Shown here one piece after another: positions 30,661-38,525 of a stretch of DNA of 64,000 bases. The notes below the pieces were generated by a model that did no database searches, was not told the DNA's origin, and saw nothing but the letters and a program-made list of their open reading frames with translations. The DNA lies in assembly GCA_003278065.1 (NCBI GenBank), contig QCHE01000003.1, positions 1 through 64,000 on the forward strand, in the 5' to 3' direction. Every line of letters begins with the position of its first letter. Position 1 is the first letter of the stretch. This DNA is from Pelagibacteraceae bacterium AG-390-O04. Its GTDB lineage: Bacteria; Pseudomonadota; Alphaproteobacteria; Pelagibacterales; Pelagibacteraceae. The translations under genes were made by a program, and so were the position numbers.

Positions 30661-31688
30661 TGGAAACAGAAAATGTAAACGTCAAAAATTGGAAATCACT
30701 AATAAAACCTACAAAACTTGATGTGAAAATGAGTGATGATTTGACAAATGCAAAAATTATTGCTGAACCATTGGAAAAAGGTTATGGCCTTACTTTAGGA
30801 AATTCTTTAAGAAGAATTTTACTTTCTTCGATAAGAGGTGCTGCTGTAACGTCTATACAAATTGATGGAGTTTTACATGAATTTACATCTATAAAAGGTG
30901 TTAGAGAAGATGTGACGGATATTGTTTTGAATGTAAAATCTTTAGCATTAAAATGTTCTTCTGAAGGAACTAAAAAACTAGTTTTAGACGCTAAAGGCCC
31001 TGGTGAAATTAAAGCATCTGATATTTCAGCAGTTGCTGATGTTGAAATTTTAAACCCAGATCTTGTTATTTGTAATCTTGATGAAAATACAAATTTTCAT
31101 ATGGAAATGAATGTTAATACCGGAAAAGGTTATGTTCCAGCTGATTTAAATAAACCAGAAGAACCACCATTAGGACTTATTGCTATAGACTCTTTATATA
31201 GTCCAGTTAAAAAAGTTTCTTATTCTGTAAGTACAGCAAGAGAAGGTAAAGCTCTTGACTATGACAAACTTACAATGGAAGTAGAAACAAATGGATCAAT
31301 ATCAGCTGAAGATGCCATTGCTTATTCTGCTAGAATTTTCCAAGATCAATTAAAAATGTTTATTAATTTTGATGAACCAGTTGAAGCCCCTGTAAAAGAA
31401 GTTTCTTCTGAGCCAGAGTTTAATAAAAATCTTCTTAGAAAAGTTGATGAACTTGAATTATCTGTGAGATCAATGAACTGTCTAAAAAATGATAATATAA
31501 TTTATATAGGTGATTTAGTTCAAAAATCTGAAGGTGAAATGTTAAGAACACCAAATTTTGGAAGAAAATCTTTAAATGAAATCAAAGAGGTTTTAACAGG
31601 TATGTCTCTATATCTAGGTATGGAAATTCCAAATTGGCCTCCTGATAATATTGCTGAAATGTCTAAAAAACTAGAGGAAGCTATATAA
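30660..31688 (+). CDS. rpoA: DNA-directed RNA polymerase subunit alpha
   Basis: This 342-residue assembly subunit has the N-terminal dimerisation domain with [20 protein letters not shown] (about 35-54). The C-terminal promoter-contact domain follows an acidic linker, with [20 protein letters not shown] and the helix-hairpin [15 protein letters not shown]. Both domains are complete. S4 (rpsD), which lies between S11 and alpha in E. coli, is absent here, as is common in alphaproteobacteria. Confidence 0.99.
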   Translation: METENVNVKNWKSLIKPTKLDVKMSDDLTNAKIIAEPLEKGYGLTLGNSLRRILLSSIRGAAVTSIQIDGVLHEFTSIKGVREDVTDIVLNVKSLALKCSSEGTKKLVLDAKGPGEIKASDISAVADVEILNPDLVICNLDENTNFHMEMNVNTGKGYVPADLNKPEEPPLGLIAIDSLYSPVKKVSYSVSTAREGKALDYDKLTMEVETNGSISAEDAIAYSARIFQDQLKMFINFDEPVEAPVKEVSSEPEFNKNLLRKVDELELSVRSMNCLKNDNIIYIGDLVQKSEGEMLRTPNFGRKSLNEIKEVLTGMSLYLGMEIPNWPPDNIAEMSKKLEEAI

Positions 31689-32137
31689 TGAGACACGGCA
31701 TGGCAAATAAGAAGTTAAATCGTACTTCTGAACATAGAAAAGCATTACTTAAAAACATGTTAAATTCGTTAATTAAATATGAACAGATTAAAACTACTTT
31801 GCCAAAAGCAAAATTTTTGAAACCTCAGGCTGATAAAATTATCACATTGGGTAAGAAAAATAATTTACAAACATCTAAGTTATTAGTTTCAAAATTACAA
31901 GATACAACATCAGCAAATAAAGTAAAAAAAACTCTTTCAAAAAGATATGAAAAAAGAAATGGTGGTTATACGAGGATTATAAAAGCAGGTTTTAGATATG
32001 GTGACAATGCACCTATGGCAATTATAGAATTTGTTGACAGAGATGTTGAGGCAAAAAGATTAGATAAAAAGAAAAAAGAAACTCCTAAAATTAAGGAAGA
32101 TTCTAAAAAAGAAGATAAAAAATTAGCTACAGCTTAA
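31688..32137 (+). CDS. rplQ: 50S ribosomal protein L17
   Basis: This 149-residue protein sits close to the tunnel exit. The core begins [20 protein letters not shown] and contains MLNSLIKYEQIKTTLPKAK, then the conserved GGYTRIIKAGFRYGDNAPMA. A charged tail of about 25 residues follows the core. The start overlaps the rpoA stop as TAATG. It is the last gene of the 28-kb informational run, with 13 nt to the next gene. Confidence 0.98.
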   Translation: MRHGMANKKLNRTSEHRKALLKNMLNSLIKYEQIKTTLPKAKFLKPQADKIITLGKKNNLQTSKLLVSKLQDTTSANKVKKTLSKRYEKRNGGYTRIIKAGFRYGDNAPMAIIEFVDRDVEAKRLDKKKKETPKIKEDSKKEDKKLATA

Positions 32138-32150
32138 TATACCAATTTAA

Positions 32151-33062
32151 ATGCCTAAAAGTTATATCGTTGATACAACGTTTAATAACATGCGTATTGA
32201 TAGATGGTTAAGAAATAAATTAGGTAAAATTCCACAAAGTCTCATAGAAAAATCATTAAGAGCTGGAAAAATAAAAATTAATAAAAAAAAAATTAAAAGT
32301 TCTTATAAAATAAAAACTAATGATAAAGTTGAAATATTTAATTTTAAATTTGAGGAAAAAATATACCAAAAAAAAATTAATTATATTCCATCAGATGAAG
32401 TAATTAAAGCTAATGAAAATTTAATCATAGATGATAATGAAGATTTTATTGTTTTGAATAAAAGTTCTGGCATTTCAGTTCAAGGTGGTACAAAATCAAA
32501 AAAAAATTTAGTTGATATTTTTGCAAAAAGTGAAATTTTTCGAGAAACAAAACCATTTTCTGTTCATAGATTAGATAAAGATACATCTGGGGTTTTTATT
32601 ATTGCAAAAAATAGAGAGACAGCTCAATTATTAACATCTTTATTTAGATTAAGAAAAGTTCATAAAACATATTTAGCAATATGCCACGGTGAAATTGAAA
32701 AAAATTATGGTGAATGGAATGATGATTTGTTACGTTATGATAAAAAAAAACGAATTTTTGAAAAAGCAAAAACAATTTTTAAGATCATTGATAAAAATTC
32801 TAATTCAAGTTTAGTAGAGATGCGACCAATAACAGGAAGAAAACATCAACTTAGAAAACAATTATTTAACATCGGCCATTCAATTTATGGTGATCAAAAA
32901 TATAGATCATCAAATTCAACAAGAGGTATTAACAAAAATTTAATGCTTCATTCTTATCAAATAAAATTTATGATCAAAAATAAAAAATATACTTACAAAG
33001 CTTTATTACCCGATTATTTTAAAAATCTTTTAAAGACTAAAAGACTTAATTTCTTAGATTAA
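32151..33062 (+). CDS. RluC/RluD-family 23S rRNA pseudouridine synthase
   Basis: This 303-residue enzyme isomerises uridine to pseudouridine in large-subunit rRNA. An N-terminal S4 RNA-binding domain ([20 protein letters not shown], about 14-33) is followed by the catalytic domain with [18 protein letters not shown], Asp142 being the nucleophile, and [20 protein letters not shown]. Family features fit RluC (several sites) better than RluD, but the target cannot be fixed by eye. It follows rplQ by 13 nt and may be transcribed with it. Its 3' end overlaps lipB on the opposite strand by 17 nt. Confidence 0.9.
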   Translation: MPKSYIVDTTFNNMRIDRWLRNKLGKIPQSLIEKSLRAGKIKINKKKIKSSYKIKTNDKVEIFNFKFEEKIYQKKINYIPSDEVIKANENLIIDDNEDFIVLNKSSGISVQGGTKSKKNLVDIFAKSEIFRETKPFSVHRLDKDTSGVFIIAKNRETAQLLTSLFRLRKVHKTYLAICHGEIEKNYGEWNDDLLRYDKKKRIFEKAKTIFKIIDKNSNSSLVEMRPITGRKHQLRKQLFNIGHSIYGDQKYRSSNSTRGINKNLMLHSYQIKFMIKNKKYTYKALLPDYFKNLLKTKRLNFLD

Positions 33063-33666
33063 TTAAAAAATTGTCAATTAATTTATTTTGTAGATTGCTG
33101 TAGTCTTGATCGACAATCTTTTTCAGATTTGTTATCCCTTTGTCTCTTATTCCACATGGAACTATAGATTGATATTTTGTTAAATTATTATTTATATTAA
33201 TTGAAAAACCATGATAGGCAATCCATCTACTTATTCTAACACCAATAGCAGCAATTTTTTTTGTTTCAAATTTATCATTATACCAAATACCAATATTTTT
33301 TTTATCAGCAAAAGTATTTATATTGTATGATTTTATAGTATTAATTATTGTTCTTTCAATTGAGGAAATAAATTTTCTAATATCTTTATTTCTTTTTTTT
33401 AAATCAATTACAAAATAACAAATAAGTTGTCCTGGACCATGGTGAGTAATCTTACCCCCTCTATTTGTTTTTAAAATTTTGATAGATTTATCTATTATTT
33501 CATTTTCTTTATAACTGGTCCCAGCAGTATAAATATCCTCATGCTCTAAAATCCATATTAATTCATTTGATTTATTATTATGAATTTCCAACAGTCTTGT
33601 TTCCATGAACTTTAAGGCAGTTTCGTATTTTACTGGTTTTTTTGACTTTTTGATCTCTATATTCAT
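33046..33666 (-). CDS. lipB: lipoyl(octanoyl) transferase LipB
   Basis: This 206-residue enzyme moves octanoate from acyl carrier protein to the lipoyl domains of 2-oxoacid dehydrogenases and GcvH. It has [20 protein letters not shown] at about 69-88, [13 protein letters not shown] with the catalytic-site lysine, [12 protein letters not shown], and [17 protein letters not shown] with the catalytic cysteine. The sequence is complete. Lipoylated GcvH would link it to the glycine metabolism implied by the sox genes at 52-58 kb, but lipA is not in the window. ATG start at 33666. Confidence 0.93.
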   Translation of the reverse strand: MNIEIKKSKKPVKYETALKFMETRLLEIHNNKSNELIWILEHEDIYTAGTSYKENEIIDKSIKILKTNRGGKITHHGPGQLICYFVIDLKKRNKDIRKFISSIERTIINTIKSYNINTFADKKNIGIWYNDKFETKKIAAIGVRISRWIAYHGFSININNNLTKYQSIVPCGIRDKGITNLKKIVDQDYSNLQNKLIDNFLINLRN

Positions 33667-33726
33667 TTAAAAATTGTATTCTTTATATTTTGTATTAAAA
33701 GTTCCGACTAAATAATAGGTATATTT

Positions 33727-35100
33727 ATGACTTTAATAAAAAAAATAAAAGATAAAAAAGTCAATTTTGAATTTAACAAAGAATACATAAAAGTAGTTAC
33801 AGATAAAATTGCTTCTAGCGATGCGTTATTTATTACCAACTCATTTAAAGAAATGCACCCTGCTGATGCAGCTGATATTATTGAACATTTAAGTCAAAAT
33901 GATAGAGAAAATTTAATAAAATTAAACAATTTCAAGATTGATCCTGAGGTATTTGTTGAATTGAATGAGTCGGTACAATCAGAGATAATTAAATATCTTT
34001 CGTCTGAAGCTATAGTTAGAATACTTAAAAATCTAGAATCAGATGATGCTATAGCTATTTTAGAAAATGTTGATGAAAAAGATAAGAATTCAATTTTAAG
34101 TTCATTACCACCTAAAGATCGTTTTGCATTATTAGAGGGTCTTAGTTATCCAGAAGACAGTGCAGCGAGGATTATGCAGAGAGAATTTACTGCAATACCT
34201 AGTAATTGGTCAGTAGGTCAAACTATTGATTATTTAAGGGAAAACAAAGACTTACCAGAACAATTTTTAGAAATTTATATTGTAGACGAAAATTTTAAAC
34301 CAATTGGAACTGTCCCCTCATCTAAAGTTTTAAGAACACCGAGAGAGTCAAAGATGTCATCTATAATGGAAGATTCATCATTCTTAATTCCAGTTGATAT
34401 GGACAGAGAAGAAGTTGGAAATTTATTCGAAAATTACAATTTAAATTCAGCTTGTGTAGTTGATAAAACTAATAAACTAGTTGGCATGATAACTTCAGAT
34501 GATGTTTTAACTGTATTAAAAGAAGAGGCAGAAGAAGATGCACTTAGATTAGCAGGAGTAGGTGACGAAGAAATTACAGATGGTGTATTAACTAAAACTA
34601 AGAGAAGATTTAATTGGTTATTATTAAATCTTTTTACAGCTTTTTTAGCAACTTATTGTATTAGTTTATTTGGTGCTACAATTGAACAAATGGTTGTACT
34701 AGCATTTTTAATGCCTATTGTTGCTTCAATGGGTGGTAATGCAGGTATGCAAACTTTAGCTGTAACGGTAAGGACTCTTGCTACAAATGATTTAACACGA
34801 AATAATTTTAACCAAAATATTTTAAAAGAGTTTAATATTGGGATTTTAAATGGAATTATTTTTGCAATAATAAGTTCTTTCATAGTTCAATTATGGTTCC
34901 AAGATATTCAATTATCATTAATCATTTCAATATCTATGGTATTAACAATGATAGTTGCTGGATTATTTGGAATTTTAGTTCCAGTAACTTTAAAAAAAAT
35001 GAATATTGATCCTGCTATTGCTTCAAGTGTTTTTGTAACCACAATTACTGATGTGATTGGTTTTGTTTCATTTTTAGGAGTCGGTGCTTATTTTTTATAG
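33727..35100 (+). CDS. mgtE: magnesium transporter MgtE
   Basis: This 457-residue inner-membrane Mg2+ channel has an N-terminal helical superhelix (to about 135) with MHPADAADIIEHL and LPPKDRFALLEGLSYPED. A CBS-domain pair follows (about 140-270), with FLIPVDMDREEVGNLF. The C-terminal pore domain has about five spans from residue 285: MPIVASMGGNAGMQTLAVTV, and the end region with DPAIASSVFVTTITDVIGF, where the conserved Asp lines the pore. Gating by cytosolic Mg2+ is known for the family. It is divergent from lipB across 60 nt and convergent with panC, with 3 nt between stops. Confidence 0.95.
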   Translation: MTLIKKIKDKKVNFEFNKEYIKVVTDKIASSDALFITNSFKEMHPADAADIIEHLSQNDRENLIKLNNFKIDPEVFVELNESVQSEIIKYLSSEAIVRILKNLESDDAIAILENVDEKDKNSILSSLPPKDRFALLEGLSYPEDSAARIMQREFTAIPSNWSVGQTIDYLRENKDLPEQFLEIYIVDENFKPIGTVPSSKVLRTPRESKMSSIMEDSSFLIPVDMDREEVGNLFENYNLNSACVVDKTNKLVGMITSDDVLTVLKEEAEEDALRLAGVGDEEITDGVLTKTKRRFNWLLLNLFTAFLATYCISLFGATIEQMVVLAFLMPIVASMGGNAGMQTLAVTVRTLATNDLTRNNFNQNILKEFNIGILNGIIFAIISSFIVQLWFQDIQLSLIISISMVLTMIVAGLFGILVPVTLKKMNIDPAIASSVFVTTITDVIGFVSFLGVGAYFL

Positions 35101-35103
35101 AAA

Positions 35104-35916
35104 CTAAAAATTATCAATTAATCTTATCTTATTAATATAATAAGCGATAAATATTTTTGAATTTTTAATTTTATTTGATAAATTCAAATTAAATTTATTT
35201 CTTAACTCAAAATACTCAATATTAATTCTGTATGATTTAATTAATTCATTTTTTTTAATTTTAATTAATTTTTTAATATTTTTTTTATTTTTAATTGTTT
35301 TCTTAAAATTAATAATATTTCTAGCAACTTTACCTGCTTTGTTTAACTCTCTGCTATCTAATAGTTTGTTTCGAGAAGAAAGTGCCAATTTCTCTGAATT
35401 TCTGATGGTTCTACAAGAAATTATTTTGATTTTATATTTCTTTTCAATATATTTTTTTACTAAAAATAATTGTTGAAAATCTTTTTCACCCATAAAAATT
35501 TTTTTTGGTCTAATGATTTTTGTTAAACATTCCATTACATCAATGACACCTTCAAAATGTCCCTTTCTATATTTTGCACATAATATTCTTTCTTTTTTAT
35601 TAAGTTTGAATTGAGTTTTTCTTTTAGAAGAATAGACATCTTTTTTATTTGGCAAAAATACATAATCAACTTTCAACTTTCTTAAAATTGATAAGTCTTT
35701 TTTATAATTTCTAGGATATTTATTAAAATCTCTTTTATTATTAAATTGTCTTGGATTGATAAAGACACTAACTATAGTTTTATTACAATCTTTTAATGAT
35801 TTTTTAATTAATGAAATATGACCCTTATGTAAGCTCCCCATAGTTGGCACAAATCCTAATTTTGAGGTTCTAAATAGTGCCTCATTTAAATCATCTTTAT
35901 TTAATAAAATTTTCAT
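35104..35916 (-). CDS. panC: pantothenate synthetase
   Basis: This enzyme ligates pantoate and beta-alanine using ATP to make vitamin B5. It shows GFVPTMGSLHKGHISLIKKS with the HxGH nucleotide site, SVFINPRQFNNKRDFNKYPR and MGEKDFQQLFLVKKY, followed by a KMSKS-like region with SSRNKLL. Two starts are possible: ATG at 35946 (280 aa) or ATG at 35916 (270 aa, MKILLNKDDL). The second matches the usual distance to VPTMG and gives a 34-nt gap to galU instead of 4 nt, so it is preferred. panB is not in the window. The C-terminal third is unusually lysine- and isoleucine-rich. Confidence 0.9.
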   Translation of the reverse strand: MKILLNKDDLNEALFRTSKLGFVPTMGSLHKGHISLIKKSLKDCNKTIVSVFINPRQFNNKRDFNKYPRNYKKDLSILRKLKVDYVFLPNKKDVYSSKRKTQFKLNKKERILCAKYRKGHFEGVIDVMECLTKIIRPKKIFMGEKDFQQLFLVKKYIEKKYKIKIISCRTIRNSEKLALSSRNKLLDSRELNKAGKVARNIINFKKTIKNKKNIKKLIKIKKNELIKSYRINIEYFELRNKFNLNLSNKIKNSKIFIAYYINKIRLIDNF

Positions 35917-35950
35917 TTGTATAAAACATTTTAATAAGTAAAACATTTAA

Positions 35951-36766
35951 ATGATTAAACAAGCAATTATTCCATTAGCGGGTTTGGGAACACGTTTACT
36001 TCCATTAACTAGCGTATTTGCAAAGGAACTTTTACCAATTAATGGAAAACCAGGAATTGAATATATTTTAGACGAATGTATAGAAGCCGGGATTAAAGAA
36101 ATTATTTTCATAATTTCTAAAAAAAAACAAATGATAAAAAGTTATTTTTATAATGATATTTTTTATAAAAAAATAATTAAAAAAAAAAAAGATCCTAGAA
36201 TTATTAAAGAATACAAAAAAATATTGAAATATAAGAAGATGATAAGATTTGTTTATCAAAATAAACCATTAGGAACTGGTGATGCAGTTCTTAAAACTAA
36301 AAAATATATAACAGATAAATATTTTTTAATGTTATTGCCTGATGATCTTATTATTAAAAAAAATTGCTCTAAATCAATGATCAATATACATAAAAAATTA
36401 AAATCTTCGGTAATTGCGAGCATGAAAGTAAATAGAAAGTCTGTTAATAGATGGGGAATTTATAAACTAGGAAAAAAAATAGATAAAAATAACTTTCTTA
36501 TTAAAGATGTTGTTGAAAAACCATCGATTAAAAAAGCACCATCAAACCAAGCTGTTATCGGTAGATATATCCTACCAAAAATTATATTTTCAAAATTATT
36601 AAAACAAAAACCAGGAAAAGGTGGTGAGATACATATTACTGACGCAATACAATTGTTGATAAATCAGAATAAAAAATTTGTAGCACATAATTTTTCAGGA
36701 AAATATTTAGACTGTGGAAGTATGCAGGGATATATTAACTCAACTTTGGAAATATCTAAGATATGA
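35951..36766 (+). CDS. galU: UTP-glucose-1-phosphate uridylyltransferase
   Basis: This 271-residue nucleotidyltransferase makes UDP-glucose from UTP and glucose-1-phosphate. It shows IIPLAGLGTRLLPLTSVFAKELLP (the GxGTRxxPxTxxxxKexLP motif at about 7-29), YQNKPLGTGDAVL, LLPDDLII, VEKPS, and HITDAIQLL near the C-terminus. It overlaps ugd by 4 nt (ATGA). With ugd it forms a two-gene UDP-glucuronate supply unit. Its ATG is very close to the divergent panC, so the promoter must lie within panC sequence. Confidence 0.94.
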   Translation: MIKQAIIPLAGLGTRLLPLTSVFAKELLPINGKPGIEYILDECIEAGIKEIIFIISKKKQMIKSYFYNDIFYKKIIKKKKDPRIIKEYKKILKYKKMIRFVYQNKPLGTGDAVLKTKKYITDKYFLMLLPDDLIIKKNCSKSMINIHKKLKSSVIASMKVNRKSVNRWGIYKLGKKIDKNNFLIKDVVEKPSIKKAPSNQAVIGRYILPKIIFSKLLKQKPGKGGEIHITDAIQLLINQNKKFVAHNFSGKYLDCGSMQGYINSTLEISKI

Positions 36767-38061
36767 AATTGTGTATGATAGGAACCGGGTATGTCGGGTT
36801 GGTAAGTGGTGTCTGTTTTTCTGATCTAGGTAATGATGTAATTTGTGTAGATAAAGATATTAAAAAAATAGAAAAATTAAAAAAAGGAAAAGTTCCAATT
36901 TATGAACCAGGATTATCTGAATTGGTAAACAAGAATTATAAAAACAAAAGATTAAGTTTTTCTAGTGATCTTAAAAAATCAGTTAAGGAGTCTGATATCA
37001 TTTTTATTTGTGTTGGAACCCCAACCAAAAAAGGTAGCAGTAAAGCTGATTTAAGCCAAATTTTTAATGTAGCAAAAGAAATTAGTTCATCAATTAATAA
37101 ATTTAAGATAATAATCACAAAATCTACAGTACCAGTAACTACAGGTGATGAAATTGAAAAGATCTTTTTAAAAAAAAATAATAAAAAAAAATTTTCAATT
37201 ATATCAAATCCAGAATTTTTAAGAGAAGGTGAAGCAATCAGAGATTTTATATATCCTGATAGAATAGTAATTGGAACAAATGATAAAAAATCAAATAAAA
37301 TTTTAAAAAACCTTTACAGCCCCTTAATTTCAAAAGGTGCCTCATACTTAACAACATCAAGAAGAGCAGCAGAATTAATCAAATATGCTTCTAATGCTTT
37401 CTTGGCTACAAAAATTACTTTTATAAATGAAATAGCAAATTTATGTGAAAAAACTGGAATTAATATTGAGGATATATCTATTGGTATGGGCTTAGATAAG
37501 AGAATTGGTAGCAGGTTCCTAAGAGCGGGACCAGCTTATGGTGGATCATGTTTCCCAAAAGATACTAAAGCTATAACCTCAACAGCTGATAAATTTGCAA
37601 TAAATTTATCCGTAATCAAATCAGTAATTAAATCAAATAAAAATAGATCAAATCTTTTACTTAATAAAGTATACGAAATTTTAAATAAAAAAATTAAAAA
37701 TAGAAAGATAACTTTCTTAGGTGTAACTTTTAAAGCCAACACTGATGACATGAGAGACTCATCTAGTCTTACAATGATACCAGCACTTTCTAAAAAAGGA
37801 GCTATAATTAAATATTATGATCCTACTGGTTTTAAAAAAGAATTTTCTAAAATTAAAAATGTTTATAATTCGAATTCAATAAAACAATCACTAGAAGGGA
37901 GTGATCTTGTTATTATTCATACAGAGTGGAATGATTTTAAATCGATAAATTTTAAAAATTTATTAAAAGGTAAAAAATGTATAATTTATGATATGAGAAA
38001 TATTTACTCTCCAAAAAAGATCATAGATCAAGGTTTTAAATATTATAGTATTGGTAGATAA
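36763..38061 (+). CDS. ugd: UDP-glucose 6-dehydrogenase
   Basis: This 432-residue enzyme oxidises UDP-glucose to UDP-glucuronate with two NAD+. It has the NAD site MKLCMIGTGYVGLVSGVCFS at the N-terminus, KSTVPVTTG, and NPEFLREGEAIRDF with the substrate-binding region. GPAYGGSCFPKDTKA near residue 260 carries the catalytic cysteine. The C-terminal domain is complete. UDP-glucuronate could feed surface glycans or glucuronosyl lipids. It is translationally coupled to galU (4-nt overlap) and convergent with the RidA-family gene at a 2-nt distance. Confidence 0.95.
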   Translation: MKLCMIGTGYVGLVSGVCFSDLGNDVICVDKDIKKIEKLKKGKVPIYEPGLSELVNKNYKNKRLSFSSDLKKSVKESDIIFICVGTPTKKGSSKADLSQIFNVAKEISSSINKFKIIITKSTVPVTTGDEIEKIFLKKNNKKKFSIISNPEFLREGEAIRDFIYPDRIVIGTNDKKSNKILKNLYSPLISKGASYLTTSRRAAELIKYASNAFLATKITFINEIANLCEKTGINIEDISIGMGLDKRIGSRFLRAGPAYGGSCFPKDTKAITSTADKFAINLSVIKSVIKSNKNRSNLLLNKVYEILNKKIKNRKITFLGVTFKANTDDMRDSSSLTMIPALSKKGAIIKYYDPTGFKKEFSKIKNVYNSNSIKQSLEGSDLVIIHTEWNDFKSINFKNLLKGKKCIIYDMRNIYSPKKIIDQGFKYYSIGR

Positions 38062-38063
38062 AT

Positions 38064-38525
38064 TTAATTTAGTTCAAAAATTGCATCAACTTCAACAGAG
38101 ACACCTAAGGGTAAACTATTTGTACTTACAGCTGCTCTGGTATGCATTCCTGCTTCACCAAAAATTGAGGCTATTAAATCAGAAGCACCATTAATTACCT
38201 TTGGTTGCTCAGTATAGTTTTCAGTAGAATTTACAAATCCAGTTAATTTTACACATGATTTGATTTTTGATAAATCATCTGCACAAGCTTTTTTAACTTG
38301 TGCAATAATACTCATAGCACATCTTTTAGCTGCATTGTATCCGGCCTCTGTATTTAAATCTTTTCCAACTTTACCCTTTATTAATTGTCCATTTTCATCA
38401 ATTGATATTTGTCCTGATATAAATAACATTTTACCAGATATTTTTGTTGCCACATAATTTCCAACTGGTGCTTTAGCTTCAGGCAAAATTATATTAAGTT
38501 CTTTTAATTTATCTTCATAATTCAT
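38064..38525 (-). CDS. RidA/YjgF-family protein, long subfamily
   Basis: This 153-residue protein is longer than classic RidA (about 130 aa). It shows LFISGQISIDENGQLIKGKVG near the start, VKLTGFVNSTENYTEQPKVI in the middle, and MHTRAAVSTNSLPLGVSVEV at the C-terminus. The last includes the Arg equivalent to the catalytic Arg105 of RidA. Classic RidA hydrolyses reactive enamines/imines from PLP enzymes; the function of this longer branch is not established. Its start overlaps the topA stop by 4 nt, so the two are co-transcribed. Confidence 0.85.
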   Translation of the reverse strand: MNYEDKLKELNIILPEAKAPVGNYVATKISGKMLFISGQISIDENGQLIKGKVGKDLNTEAGYNAAKRCAMSIIAQVKKACADDLSKIKSCVKLTGFVNSTENYTEQPKVINGASDLIASIFGEAGMHTRAAVSTNSLPLGVSVEVDAIFELN

